A stretch of DNA of 64,000 bases from Rostratula benghalensis (GCA_013399305.1 VXAI01000481.1:109187-173186); one strand, 5' to 3'. Positions 60,249-64,000 are shown, counted from the stretch's first letter. The notes: generated from the letters alone by a model not told the origin. Made by a program: numbers and translations.

Positions 60249-62341
60249 ATGAATGAAATCTACAGACCATCACATACTTAAAAACCCATCTTAAGGGTCT
60301 GCTGCGTGAACTTACGTTGCCTTTCTCAAATTTATTGACAGTGTTGATGCAGTTGTAGAGAACGCGGTCTCCTGTATCTCCCTGGTCACCAATGAGGCAG
60401 ACAAAGACGTTGGCATCTGTGCCACTGCCACTTACCGTCCCAGTGCAAACCGTCACCCGGTATTTTATCACTGTGGAAACATAAATTAATAAAACAACTT
60501 CAGCAACACGATTAATTGCCATTTAAATTTACTGCATGTTCCACACACTTGCAATTAATGTTAAGGGTTCATACTTCCAGCTGGTACTTCTGCTGAAGTA
60601 TTGACTTTTACTCGTAAAGGAAAAAAAAAATTAATAAAAAGGAAGGAAAAAAAAAAGGAGTCTTGAAACGTTAAGAGAAGCCATAAGATCCCTCCAAAGG
60701 AGGACACAAAAATGCCATTCCCTTCAGGTAACACATCATGAATTGGACTGCATAGCCTCCTCAGGGTCACAGCTCTTCCCAAGGGTCACCTGCCTTCCCA
60801 GGAGTGTCCTGGTGATGGGTCCTGGGAAGCTTTTAATACCAGATTTGGGGAAAATAACATTTTTGACGTGCAGAGGCATGTCAGGCAGACAAAAAGAGTT
60901 TGAAAAATCTGAGCTGAGGAACAGGGTGAGTTGGCAGGAGAAGCCTCAGTTGGTCCCATTTCCTTGGGACCCTGACAGTACATGATGATGTCTTGCTTCC
61001 TTGTAACCTTTGGGATCTTTATTTTGCTGGATGGATCTTGAGATGCCACTTTCCTCCCCCCACCTTGCCCTCATCTCTGCACCCCCATCCCATTGGGTGA
61101 AGAACTTCCCAAAGAAATTTCACAATGAAGAACCAGCCCACAGAGAGAGAGAGAGACTTGTTTTCTCCAGCATTGGGAAGGGACATGAAGCAGTGTTTTC
61201 TACCTTCCTTCTTCCCTTCCCAAACCCAACTCAAGCCCAATGCATGGGTGCTGCATCTCCCCTCTACTCAGCAAAACTACTCCTCACGGAAAACTGCCTG
61301 CATTTGAACTCAACCCTCCCTCTCCACAGTTGATTAAAAATATGTTTCAAAACCAGGTTTATTTACATTTTAATAACATCTGCAATTACAATTACTCTTC
61401 CTCTTCTGAGAAGTTGCTCAGCTGCATGCAGATCACCAAGTTCATTGGAAATGTCACACAACAGGGCACTCATGGTCTACAGAGTCTGGAGCTCCCTTAG
61501 GTGCTCTGGTGGAAGTAAGAGAAATCCCAATGGCCCAACGATATTTTGCTCACCAAAATTCCCCCTCCAAGTACACTTAATTCTTGTGACACAAGGTCAA
61601 GACAGAAGTGACCACTTCAGGAAGCCAACACAAAGTTCTGCAGCCTTACTTAATTAAATCACCAGTTCAAGCTTAGGTAACCCAATGAATAATTCAGCTT
61701 GCTCACACACAATGCAGGGTGCCTATGCTGTTGCACAACTGCTCTGTGCAAGTTCCTATGTATTTATACATATAGCTGCATAAATGTGCATAAAATTAAA
61801 TAAAACTTTAAAGCCTGAAGAAGATTGTTACATTTCAGATTGCATTCCAGCTAAGCTTGCTTTCCATGTACTTCCCTTAAAACATGGCATTTTACATTTT
61901 AAGGGAGATTGGAAAAAATACAAGTTTCAAAAAAAATGTATTTATAAATTTAGCTCTGGAAACAATTGTGCTGTGGACAGATCTCTCCCATCTCCCACCA
62001 CAGAAAAATCTGCTCAGAATAAGAGCCTGGGATTTCTGAGGCTTCATGCAGCCAACGGATGCACACAGAAAAGACTGCAGAGAGAAAGTGCCAGAAAGAG
62101 AAGCTAATTGAATTGCATCAGTCCGCTGGCACATCCTTTACACAAAGAGGGTTTCTTTCTATTCAGGTCCTAAGCAAGCCCCTGCACAGAGCCCGTGGCT
62201 CTCACCTGGCATGACTTCAGTCACCAGAGATCCCTCCGCAGGGAGCTCCCGCACAATCTCATTGTCGTCTTCATTTATATCTAGCCAGCGGCCGCAGTTG
62301 AAGGTGTATTTTTCTTTTGTCAGCGTTTTCAGCAGAGTTAC
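2313..62341 (-). CDS. LOXHD1: LOXHD1, internal part of the gene (23 exons, both ends outside the window)
   Basis: Twenty-three exons on the minus strand, each with AG before and GT after, join into one uninterrupted frame of 1230 codons plus 2 nt. The product is a run of PLAT (lipoxygenase homology, LH2) domains, each showing the order YxVxVxTG, GxGTDAxVF, FERG, IRIGHD, GWFLE, FPCxRWL, DDGxIVREL. The chain of near-identical PLAT domains and close agreement with the mammalian protein identify LOXHD1. PLAT domains are beta sandwiches that usually contact membranes or partner proteins. LOXHD1 lies along the stereocilia membrane of inner-ear hair cells and is needed for mechanotransduction (known from mouse and human). 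Missing here are the first two and a half domains, the rest of domain J and about three more domains to the stop. Paralogues with many PLAT domains are not known in birds to my knowledge, so the assignment is firm; exact exon borders are inferred by eye. Confidence 0.96.
2441..5150 (-). other. LOXHD1 intron between exons 22 and 23
   Basis: The intron is AT-rich and has a run of 14 C at 3762-3775. I recognise no transposon or RNA gene in it. Confidence 0.8.
3762..3775 (+). repeat. Poly-C run (C14)
   Basis: Fourteen cytosines in a row, read as poly-G in the LOXHD1 transcript. The length may vary between individuals and be affected by sequencing error. Confidence 0.9.
5151..5336 (-). CDS. LOXHD1: LOXHD1 exon 22: second half of PLAT domain I
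   Basis: This exon has 186 nt, exactly 62 codons, phase 0 at both ends (acceptor GACTTTCACAG, donor CTCAAG|GTGGGT). It codes [48 protein letters not shown] and [14 protein letters not shown]. ESCWLxEEL, CxCWLAxDxGDG and the VNIGxK ending identify the eleventh domain. It reads straight into domain J at a phase-0 border, the one exception to the phase-1 borders between domains. Confidence 0.95.
5337..10299 (-). other. LOXHD1 intron between exons 21 and 22
   Basis: It holds one CR1 fragment (6128-6545) and a pyrimidine-rich stretch at about 8985-9200. The rest shows nothing I can name. Confidence 0.8.
6128..6545 (-). mobile_element. CR1 LINE fragment, 3' part
   Basis: Read on the minus strand it ends with the CR1 terminal region (a TTTAAGGTCCCTTCCAACC-type end, plus-strand GGTTGGAAGGGACC) and includes the GGGCAACCTGGGCCAGGGT and AAGAAGTTCTTCC blocks. 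It is truncated at its 5' side, as CR1 copies usually are. Open frames in it are remnants. Confidence 0.93.
10300..10508 (-). CDS. LOXHD1: LOXHD1 exon 21: first half of PLAT domain I
   Basis: This exon has 209 nt, phase 1 at the start (TTTGTTGCAG) and phase 0 at the end (GTGGAG|GTACTT). It codes [47 protein letters not shown] and [19 protein letters not shown]. The domain is divergent: SSTDSRVF replaces AGTDANVF and the LDxP loop replaces the common Lys-Ser loop, both also seen in the eleventh mammalian domain. Confidence 0.95.
10509..15585 (-). other. LOXHD1 intron between exons 20 and 21
   Basis: It contains one CR1 fragment (12331-12846) and an A-rich, purine-biased stretch at 11330-11386. 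No further exon is demanded by the phases, though an alternative linker exon cannot be excluded. Confidence 0.75.
12331..12846 (-). mobile_element. CR1 LINE fragment with internal AAAC run
   Basis: The CR1 3' end is in minus orientation: plus-strand GGTTGGAAGGGACC, then CCAGGGATGGTGACTCCACC and CTTGGGAGAAGAGGACAACT. An AAAC/A-rich run at about 12381-12400 interrupts the 3' part. Degenerate coding remnants only. Confidence 0.93.
15586..15709 (-). CDS. LOXHD1: LOXHD1 exon 20: serine-rich linker between domains H and I
   Basis: This exon has 124 nt, phase 0 at the start (CTTCCAACTAG) and phase 1 at the end (GGATCAT|GTGAGT). It codes [20 protein letters not shown], then [14 protein letters not shown] and KAAEEGS. 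The exon is not PLAT sequence: it is a polar, serine-rich spacer. It is required by phase, since exon 19 ends in phase 0 while exon 21 opens with two bases; the T here plus TG gives Leu ahead of [10 protein letters not shown]. The start (YxGxRxS) and end (EEG) match the mammalian linker, but the middle does not. The open frame seen on the opposite strand here is a shadow. Confidence 0.86.
15710..16989 (-). other. LOXHD1 intron between exons 19 and 20
   Basis: It has an A18 run at 16228-16245 and a T run at 16697-16710. I see nothing else in it. Confidence 0.8.
16228..16245 (+). repeat. Poly-A run (A18)
   Basis: Eighteen adenines directly after CACGTAATT. No retroposed gene is recognisable before it. 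Confidence 0.85.
16990..17199 (-). CDS. LOXHD1: LOXHD1 exon 19: rest of PLAT domain H
   Basis: This exon has 210 nt, exactly 70 codons, phase 0 at both ends (acceptor CACCCTGCAG, donor GAACAG|GTACGG). It codes [54 protein letters not shown] and RTLYEQ. FLCxRWLSxKKED with xERxxYE is specific to the tenth domain of the mammalian protein. This single exon covers what two exons cover in domains B, E and G. Confidence 0.96.
17516..18335 (+). mobile_element. Solo LTR of an avian endogenous retrovirus, split by a CR1
   Basis: The left part (17516-17569, GGCTGGGGTAGAATTAACTT and TAGTAGCTGGTATGGGG) and right part (17811-18335, including GGGATATTCCATACCACATG and AACCCATGAGTTTTCTCACT) are successive pieces of a common bird LTR I recognise from its sequence. 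It has a decayed TATA-like AATATGTAAA at 18021 and an ATTAAA signal at 18213. It lies antisense to LOXHD1. No internal retroviral genes are present. The right border is fuzzy. The family name is not assigned. Confidence 0.8.
17570..17810 (-). mobile_element. CR1 fragment inserted in the LTR
   Basis: It begins on the plus strand with the CR1 tail AATCATAGAATC, then CCAGGCCAGAAGGGACCTCC and continues to AATATCCCAGCTAAATCT. LTR sequence resumes immediately after, so this copy is younger than the LTR. Confidence 0.93.
18911..19065 (-). CDS. LOXHD1: LOXHD1 exon 18: start of PLAT domain H
   Basis: This exon has 155 nt, phase 1 at the start (TTTCTGCAG) and phase 0 at the end (GGACAG|GTACAA). It codes [34 protein letters not shown] and [10 protein letters not shown]. 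GDLGDxGER, one of the most constant stretches of the family, is present. The downstream intron carries the CR1-interrupted LTR. Confidence 0.95.
21078..21432 (-). mobile_element. CR1 LINE fragment
   Basis: It has a minus-oriented CR1 3' end: AGGTTGGAAGAGATC on the plus strand, then CCAGGGATGGTGACTTCACC and GGGAGTTGTAGAGAGCGAG. More diverged than the copy at 12331. Confidence 0.9.
21666..22735 (-). mobile_element. CR1 LINE fragment with reverse-transcriptase remnant
   Basis: About 1.1 kb in minus orientation. The minus strand still reads recognisable CR1 polymerase blocks ([48 protein letters not shown]), covering the end of the reverse transcriptase and the region after it, with the catalytic FADD-type motif altered to LVDD and frame damage at the ends. 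It is an inactive copy, not a host gene. Confidence 0.93.
23049..23211 (-). CDS. LOXHD1: LOXHD1 exon 17: end of PLAT domain G and acidic linker
   Basis: This exon has 163 nt, phase 0 at the start (TTTACTTCAG) and phase 1 at the end (TTAGAAG|GTAATA). It codes [53 protein letters not shown]. The final G joins TT of exon 18 to give Val. The linker (IFTEKxMKDGxL, EVExPL) matches the mammalian protein nearly residue for residue, so it is probably structured or bound rather than a free spacer. Confidence 0.95.
23212..27483 (-). other. LOXHD1 intron between exons 16 and 17
   Basis: It holds one CR1 fragment (24738-25045). Nothing else is recognised. Confidence 0.8.
24738..25045 (-). mobile_element. 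CR1 LINE fragment, 3' end
   Basis: Plus-strand order GGGTTGGAAGGGAACTTAAA, CCATGGGCAGGGACACCTCC, GGGCAACCTGGGCCAGGGTC: the CR1 terminus in minus orientation. It shares subfamily blocks with the copies at 6128 and 21666. Confidence 0.93.
27484..27600 (-). CDS. LOXHD1: LOXHD1 exon 16: middle of PLAT domain G
   Basis: This exon has 117 nt, exactly 39 codons, phase 0 at both ends (acceptor TTTCTGTAG, donor GGAAAG|GTATGC), and so can be skipped in frame. It codes [33 protein letters not shown] and LLPNGK. The usual GWFL is GWHL here. A purine-rich stretch on the plus strand (about 27604-27650) gives the transcript a strong pyrimidine tract ahead of the acceptor. Confidence 0.95.
27601..30294 (-). 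other. LOXHD1 intron between exons 15 and 16
   Basis: It has a GA-rich plus-strand stretch beside exon 16 and a small tandem repeat (CAATACATAG units) near 28670-28692. No transposon was recognised. Confidence 0.8.
30295..30476 (-). CDS. LOXHD1: LOXHD1 exon 15: first half of PLAT domain G
   Basis: This exon has 182 nt, phase 1 at the start (TTGAATCAG) and phase 0 at the end (GTGGAG|GTAAGG). It codes [46 protein letters not shown] and [16 protein letters not shown] in place of TG, and the cysteine-bearing CTQQKxLC loop, are shared with the mammalian ninth domain. Its acceptor lies at the end of a 4-kb intron. Confidence 0.95.
30477..34467 (-). other. LOXHD1 intron between exons 14 and 15
   Basis: It has one short CR1 remnant (31506-31656). 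The other 3.8 kb shows nothing I can assign. Confidence 0.8.
31506..31656 (+). mobile_element. Short CR1 remnant with tail repeats at the wrong end
   Basis: Plus-strand CR1 3' region (GGGGCTTTGAGCAACCTGGT, GATCTTTAAGGTGCCTTCCA), preceded by an ATCATAGAATCATAGAATT block, which is the CR1 tail unit in the opposite orientation. This looks like two copies joined tail-outward or an inverted rearrangement. Confidence 0.85.
34468..34632 (-). CDS. LOXHD1: LOXHD1 exon 14: end of PLAT domain F
   Basis: This exon has 165 nt, phase 1 at both ends (acceptor CCAAACACAG, donor CCCAT|GTGAGC). It codes [38 protein letters not shown] and [16 protein letters not shown]. APSLGxC, CGRW and AELQT match the mammalian eighth domain closely. 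All three exons of domain F are symmetric phase 1-1, unlike the others in the window. Confidence 0.95.
34633..35363 (-). other. LOXHD1 intron between exons 13 and 14
   Basis: A 731-base intron with no recognised repeat. Confidence 0.85.
35364..35492 (-). CDS. LOXHD1: LOXHD1 exon 13: middle of PLAT domain F
   Basis: This exon has 129 nt, phase 1 at both ends (acceptor GCCACAACAG, donor ATAAAG|GTAAGA). It codes [34 protein letters not shown] and IKIGHDNK. Other AGs close to the start (GATAG, GTCAG) would break the frame or phase, so the CAACAG acceptor was chosen: its GG completes a Gly codon with exon 12. In most other domains the FERG|xDEF point carries an intron; here it does not. Confidence 0.93.
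35493..36917 (-). other. LOXHD1 intron between exons 12 and 13
   Basis: Half of it is a CR1 fragment (35833-36537). The rest is unremarkable. Confidence 0.85.
35833..36537 (-). mobile_element. CR1 LINE fragment
   Basis: Begins TAGAATCATGGCATGGTCC on the plus strand, continues with CCAGGCCAGAAGGGACCTCC and CCCAGGTGCAGAACCCTGCA. It is the same subfamily as the copy inside the LTR at 17570 but extends about 450 bases further toward the CR1 coding region. Confidence 0.93.
36918..37022 (-). CDS. LOXHD1: LOXHD1 exon 12: start of PLAT domain F
   Basis: This exon has 105 nt, phase 1 at both ends (acceptor ATCTGACAG, donor ACACAG|GTACGG), so it can be skipped without a frameshift. It codes [34 protein letters not shown], with the last G joining GG to make Gly. 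It is shorter than other domain-opening exons because an extra intron falls in the loop after the third strand. Confidence 0.95.
37023..38260 (-). other. LOXHD1 intron between exons 11 and 12
   Basis: No repeats or other genes were seen in this 1.2-kb intron. Confidence 0.8.
38261..38409 (-). CDS. LOXHD1: LOXHD1 exon 11: end of PLAT domain E and linker
   Basis: This exon has 149 nt, entering with one base of a split codon (acceptor TTCTTGTAG) and leaving in phase 1 (AGAAAG|GTTTAT). It codes [33 protein letters not shown] and a polar linker ending LGLEQK. The linker to domain F has the length and closing LEQK of the mammalian protein. The donor GTTTAT is weaker than the usual GTRAGT. An A/C-rich stretch (G/T-rich in the transcript) lies about 80-150 bases before the acceptor. 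Confidence 0.94.
38410..39388 (-). other. LOXHD1 intron between exons 10 and 11
   Basis: Contains the A/C-rich stretch at 38487-38560 near the exon 11 acceptor. Otherwise nothing was recognised. Confidence 0.8.
38487..38560 (+). repeat. A/C-rich low-complexity tract
   Basis: Runs of A broken by CCC and single C on the plus strand, so the LOXHD1 pre-mRNA reads T-runs with GGG 80-150 bases before the exon 11 acceptor. Simple-sequence expansion is the likeliest origin. Confidence 0.85.
39389..39522 (-). CDS. LOXHD1: LOXHD1 exon 10: middle of PLAT domain E
   Basis: This exon has 134 nt, phase 0 at the start (CTGTGCAG|GTG) and phase 2 at the end (ACCAC|GTGAGC). It codes [32 protein letters not shown] and [12 protein letters not shown]. 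The final AC joins G of exon 11 to give Thr ahead of YYFPC. The IDLGxLxKxRIRHDN core is the same as in the mammalian seventh domain. The donor core GTGAGC is normal. Confidence 0.94.
39523..40844 (-). other. LOXHD1 intron between exons 9 and 10
   Basis: It has a T16 run at 40199-40214. No transposon was recognised. Confidence 0.8.
40845..40999 (-). CDS. LOXHD1: LOXHD1 exon 9: start of PLAT domain E
   Basis: This exon has 155 nt, phase 1 at the start (CTACTTGCAG) and phase 0 at the end (GGCCAG|GTAATG). It codes [32 protein letters not shown] and [12 protein letters not shown]. Its length equals that of exons 2 and 18, which code the same part of domains B and H. It sits only 245 bases from exon 8, the shortest intron in the window. 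Confidence 0.95.
41245..41545 (-). CDS. LOXHD1: LOXHD1 exon 8: second half of PLAT domain D with Lys/Glu tract
   Basis: At 301 nt this is the largest exon here; it starts in phase 0 (GTGGCAG) and ends in phase 1 (GGAGG|GTAAAT). It codes [34 protein letters not shown], a low-complexity insert, then [19 protein letters not shown] and ELVPEGES. The insert holds nine lysines in a row (coded by a mixture of AAA and AAG) followed by Ser-Asp and six glutamates, a strongly charged loop between two PLAT strands. The mammalian protein carries a much longer Lys-then-Glu tract at the same place. FPC is replaced by VAH, as in mammals. The frame is unbroken through the tract. Confidence 0.95.
41940..43822 (+). 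mobile_element. CR1 LINE, about 1.9 kb, longest copy in the window
   Basis: It runs from the middle of the CR1 polymerase gene (CTACAAGGATGTTGTCAGGT) through the reverse-transcriptase core (GACTTTAGTAAAGCCTTTGA, the DFSKAFD motif) to the 3' end (CTTAAAAGGTCTCTCCCAAC). The frame is broken many times, so it is a dead copy. It lies antisense to LOXHD1. Confidence 0.95.
44038..44360 (-). mobile_element. CR1 LINE fragment
   Basis: Plus-strand AATCACAGAATTGTCACGGT, GGTTGGAAAGGACCTCTGAG, CTGTTCCAGTGCCTGACCAC, ending in the GAGGACAACACCCACCTCTC block: a CR1 3' end in minus orientation, tail to tail with the preceding copy. Confidence 0.92.
45395..45675 (+). mobile_element. CR1 LINE fragment
   Basis: Plus orientation: TTAAACTGAAAGAGGGGAG, AAGAACTTCTTTGCTGTGAG, CCTGGCCCAGGTTGCCCATA, ending at CCTGAACCATTCTATGGTTC. 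Confidence 0.93.
45762..46550 (-). mobile_element. CR1 LINE fragment
   Basis: Minus orientation from AGAATCATTGAATCTTTAAG to a region that includes GGACACGCTCCAGCACCTC and CAGCATTTGGCCTTGTTGAA. Remnants of the coding end are present (minus-strand CRVLEVL-like and [10 protein letters not shown] stretches), broken by stops. Confidence 0.93.
47229..47389 (-). CDS. LOXHD1: LOXHD1 exon 7: first half of PLAT domain D
   Basis: This exon has 161 nt, phase 1 at the start (TTGGACTAG) and phase 0 at the end (TTCAAG|GTATGA). It codes [31 protein letters not shown] and [15 protein letters not shown]. The calcium/turn motif reads AAGTNAKVF, with Asn in place of the usual Asp. It is followed by a 5.7-kb intron packed with CR1 fragments before exon 8. 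Confidence 0.95.
47390..48237 (-). other. LOXHD1 intron between exons 6 and 7
   Basis: No recognised repeat in this 848-base intron. Confidence 0.85.
48238..48430 (-). CDS. LOXHD1: LOXHD1 exon 6: second half of PLAT domain C
   Basis: This exon has 193 nt, phase 0 at the start (TTTTTTGAAG) and phase 1 at the end (GAGAAAT|GTGAGA). It codes [36 protein letters not shown] and [20 protein letters not shown]. Its final T joins TG of exon 7 to give Leu, matching the LxYEV start of the next mammalian domain. Domain C is made of only two exons because the intron found inside FPCxRWL in domain B is absent. Confidence 0.95.
48431..48781 (-). other. LOXHD1 intron between exons 5 and 6
   Basis: A 351-base intron, AT-rich, nothing recognised. 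Confidence 0.88.
48782..48978 (-). CDS. LOXHD1: LOXHD1 exon 5: first half of PLAT domain C
   Basis: This exon has 197 nt, phase 1 at the start (acceptor CACTCTAG) and phase 0 at the end (GGGAAG|GTAAGA). It codes [46 protein letters not shown] and [14 protein letters not shown]. The usual AGTDANVF motif is ASSDSKVF here, as in the mammalian fifth domain (ASTDSRVY), so the change is old rather than an error. The exon is separated from exon 6 by only 351 bases. Confidence 0.95.
48979..49803 (-). other. LOXHD1 intron between exons 4 and 5
   Basis: An 825-base intron, no recognised repeat. Confidence 0.85.
49804..49880 (-). CDS. LOXHD1: LOXHD1 exon 4: last strands of PLAT domain B
   Basis: At 77 nt this is the smallest exon in the window. 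It begins with one base that completes Arg, then codes [15 protein letters not shown] and [10 protein letters not shown], and ends in phase 1 (CTAAAAA|GTGAGT), joining AT of the next exon to give Asn. Too short for simple open-frame detection, it is supported by both splice sites, by phase, and by the [11 protein letters not shown] motif that closes most LOXHD1 PLAT domains. A 6.9-kb intron precedes it in the transcript. Confidence 0.93.
49881..56738 (-). other. LOXHD1 intron between exons 3 and 4 (6.9 kb)
   Basis: The longest intron in the window and without any CR1 that I can find. It contains a G/T-rich tract at 56455-56545 next to exon 3. Open frames within it show no protein family I recognise, and no exon is demanded by the phases. 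Confidence 0.75.
56455..56545 (+). repeat. G/T-rich low-complexity tract
   Basis: Alternating runs of G and T on the plus strand, with several runs of 4-6 G. The transcript strand is A/C-rich. It begins about 190 bases after the exon 3 donor. Confidence 0.88.
56739..56899 (-). CDS. LOXHD1: LOXHD1 exon 3: middle of PLAT domain B
   Basis: This exon has 161 nt, starts in phase 0 after a good pyrimidine tract and CTCAAAG, and ends in phase 2 at TACAG|GTACTG. It codes [18 protein letters not shown], then [14 protein letters not shown] and [16 protein letters not shown]. The last two bases AG join A of the next exon to make the Arg of the conserved RWL motif. The intron therefore cuts inside the FPCxRWL signature. 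It lies between two long introns, with a G/T-rich tract on its downstream side. Confidence 0.95.
57715..57897 (+). mobile_element. CR1 LINE 3' end
   Basis: Ends with the classic terminus GATCTTTAAGGTCCCTTCC followed by CCATTCCATAATTCTATG. Plus orientation, less than 200 bases retained. Confidence 0.93.
58766..59003 (-). mobile_element. CR1 LINE 3' end
   Basis: Plus-strand ATCACAGAATCAAATAATCA, GAAGGGACCTTGAAAGCTC, then CCCTGCTGGAGCAGGAACA and TGAAGAAGTTTTTCCTCATA: a distinct CR1 subfamily from the copies in the left half of the window. Confidence 0.9.
59471..59488 (+). repeat. Poly-A run (A18)
   Basis: Eighteen adenines, followed by GAGGGG. No retrocopy is seen before it. Confidence 0.85.
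60212..60252 (+). repeat. AAAT microsatellite
   Basis: About ten uninterrupted AAAT units, then one changed unit (GAATG). It lies about 60 bases inside the intron after exon 2. Confidence 0.95.
60316..60470 (-). CDS. LOXHD1: LOXHD1 exon 2: start of PLAT domain B
   Basis: This exon has 155 nt, opening with two bases of a split codon (phase 1) and ending in phase 0 with AAC|GTAAGT. It codes [31 protein letters not shown] and VNKFEKGN, the first four strands of a PLAT domain. The acceptor is TTTCCACAG. The exon lies about 60 bases from an AAAT microsatellite on its downstream side. The match to the fourth mammalian domain (TVCTG, YNC, FEKGNADEF across the junction) is strong. Confidence 0.95.
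60471..62205 (-). other. LOXHD1 intron between exons 1 and 2
   Basis: Short GA repeat near 61142-61156. Nothing else is recognised. Confidence 0.8.
62206..62341 (-). CDS. LOXHD1: LOXHD1 exon 1 of window: second half of PLAT domain A
   Basis: This exon has 45 codons plus 1 nt, starts in phase 0 and ends in phase 1 (donor CCAG|GTGAGA). It codes [15 protein letters not shown], then [18 protein letters not shown], the typical last strands of a PLAT domain, followed by a short linker ([11 protein letters not shown]) into domain B. The last G joins TG of the next exon to make Val. By comparison with the mammalian protein this is the end of the third PLAT domain. The acceptor (AATGAAG) has only a poor pyrimidine tract, so the left border in transcript sense is the least certain of all the exons; the preceding exon is outside the window. 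Confidence 0.9.
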
Positions 62342-64000
62342 CTTCATTAAACCAAAACACCATGTGAGTTCAGAGGCTTAAAGACAAAAAAAGCAACAAG
62401 CTCTTGACAGTTTGTTTGGGTTTTGGGTTGGTTTTTTTTTGCCTGGGAAGCAAGAGTAGGTGGCAGCAGGGAAATAGCACACATGAATAACGAGATCGTC
62501 GTTCCAACGCGTGCGCCGCAGTGATGCATGGAGCAAAGTGTCATGGCTGACCACTTTTCATTCCTCCTTTCTCCAGTCGCTCTGTGGTGTTGTGGAAGTT
62601 TTGATGGATACTGTGGCCCTCAGTAATTTCTCGTCATATGCCACTCTATAAATCCAGAGAGCAAATCCTGGATGGTGCTTGTACCGCTGCTTCTTGATGC
62701 TCAAAATCGGTGCGTGGCACATTGAGAAAACACCCAGCAGCAGGCATGGTTAAAGATCTACAGTACCTTCCAAAGGAGTAATGAAAAAATAAGCTCTGCA
62801 GATGGCTAGCAAAGAGGGTGAAGGCCTACAAAATCACAGGTGGCATGGAAAAGGCAGAGGGGGGGTGTCAACTATTCATTCTTCTGCTACAAGAAATACA
62901 AGACATCAAATGGTTCTTGTAGAGCGAAGTTCAAAGCAAACTAGAGGGCACAATCCATCTGTGAAGTCCTTGCTAAAAGCTACTATGGTTGCCAAAAGTT
63001 TAAATTTTCAAGGGGAGGCCAGAACATCTGAACAAATAAATGGAAGAGAAACCTGCTGTATGTGCAGTTATTTGCTAGATCTGTTCAGGAAGTAAGTCTC
63101 CAACTGTAGTCAGAAACTGGAAGAACATAAGGGGTTACTATCATACTTGCTTTCCCTTTTCTTACTGTTCTCTAATCATTCACTTACGTGGCACAGGAGA
63201 GAGGATGCTGGGGTAGACGGACTTTTAGCCTGGCCAGCATGGCTGCTCCCGTAATAAAGAATGGAAGCCTACCCTGACATGAATCAAGCCTGGCATGAAA
63301 TGTGTGAGGACTGGAGCAAAGTTTCATTAAGACTTCATCTAAGTTCCTAGATGCTGAATTGGGTGCAAATGTGATAGGTTTCTGATGATTCTGGCCTGAT
63401 GCATTCAGAAAACATCAGACTGGCCCTGTGTGGGCAGACTGATTTCATGCATCTTCACCAGGTTTCTTAGACAGTGAGGCCCAAAGTGAAATGTTAGACA
63501 CCCTATCAGAACACCTCCTGTCCTCCCTGAACACAATTTCTGGGCAGAAAAATATACCCCAGGGAAATGTATAGCTTTGGAAGGTTCAATCATTCTTACC
63601 CATCATCTGTGAAAAATCTAAGAGAGATAATTGCAGTGGCCCAAAGTCTGACCAGCTTTTTTGATAAAGACCCCAGCCAGACAACTTCTACCACCATGTG
63701 GTGAACACAGCAGTACTTGATGCCCTCTGAGGTGTTTGGCTGTATATGCTTTCACAGCTCCCTGACAATGCAGGACCTGTCAAAGCACATTAGAGGCACT
63801 CAAGAAAAATCTCTAAGCGGTAAATTGTGATTTATCATCGCAGTTATTTAAGGCTGCAGAGCAAAGTGCATGTTTTGTTAAGTGCAGAGAACATCTTTCA
63901 AGCTCTGCAGAAGGACTACGGGTGAAGCTTAGAGATGAACTTGCTGCCTTGCACACCCAGACAAGGGATGACAGCATGGTAATCACTGCTGGTGGAACAA
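62342..64000 (-). other. LOXHD1 intron before exon 1 of the window (partial)
   Basis: No PLAT-like frame with splice borders was found. The first half of domain A, with its GTDAxVF motif, must lie to the right of the window. Confidence 0.7.

Larger units (their letters stand above)
56900..60315 (-). other. LOXHD1 intron between exons 2 and 3
   Basis: Contains two CR1 fragments in opposite orientation (57715-57897 and 58766-59003), an A18 run at 59471-59488, a short inverted repeat TGAGCC/GGCTCA at 57531-57550 and the AAAT microsatellite next to exon 2. Confidence 0.82.

Noticed and set aside
63405..63593. Candidate for the exon before exon 1
   Set aside because: The minus-strand translation lacks the expected HDGKG, GWFLEK or FERG motifs.
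1..64000. CRISPR arrays, bacterial defence loci, tRNA or rRNA genes
   Set aside because: No regularly spaced repeats, operons, cloverleaf boxes or ribosomal sequence were seen; the window is eukaryotic intron/exon DNA.

Overview
The window is vertebrate nuclear DNA, almost certainly from a bird. The gene is split into many short GT-AG exons separated by introns of 0.2 to 7 kb, and the introns carry at least fourteen fragments of the CR1 non-LTR retrotransposon, the dominant dispersed repeat of birds. There is also an avian-type endogenous retroviral LTR. I see no bacterial-style operons, no RNA genes and no CRISPR array. I could not determine the species.

The only gene I can support is LOXHD1 (lipoxygenase homology domains 1, also called PLAT domain-containing stereociliary protein), read on the minus strand from right to left. 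I located 23 internal coding exons between 62341 and 2313. Joined at their GT/AG borders they give 3692 nt (1230 codons plus 2 nt) of open frame with every codon phase matching at every junction. Neither the start codon, the stop codon nor the promoter is inside: the 5' end lies to the right of 64000 and the 3' end to the left of position 1. The encoded part is a tandem chain of PLAT domains, called A to J here: the second half of A, complete B to I, and the first third of J. Compared with the 15-domain mammalian protein, I infer that these are domains 3 to 12.

Layout, right to left (transcription order): 62.3 kb end of A; 60.5-49.8 kb B (three exons, spread over long introns); 49.0-48.2 kb C; 47.4-41.2 kb D, with a lysine/glutamate tract; 41.0-38.3 kb E; 37.0-34.5 kb F; 30.5-23.0 kb G; 19.1-15.6 kb H plus a serine-rich linker exon; 10.5-5.2 kb I; 2.4 kb start of J. 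Domains B to H are each coded by a cassette of two or three exons bounded by phase-1 introns and a multiple of three in length, which is the signature of a gene that grew by duplicating a module.

Introns hold the CR1 fragments, one LTR split by a CR1 insertion (17.5-18.3 kb), and several homopolymers and microsatellites. Open frames outside the listed exons are either antisense to exons, remnants of the CR1 reverse transcriptase, or chance. LOXHD1 is known from human and mouse genetics to be a hair-cell stereocilia protein needed for hearing (DFNB77 in people). I found no new genetic system here. The points most worth a second look are the modular exon phases and the places where they break, the short charged tract in domain D, the H-I linker exon, and the nested LTR/CR1.
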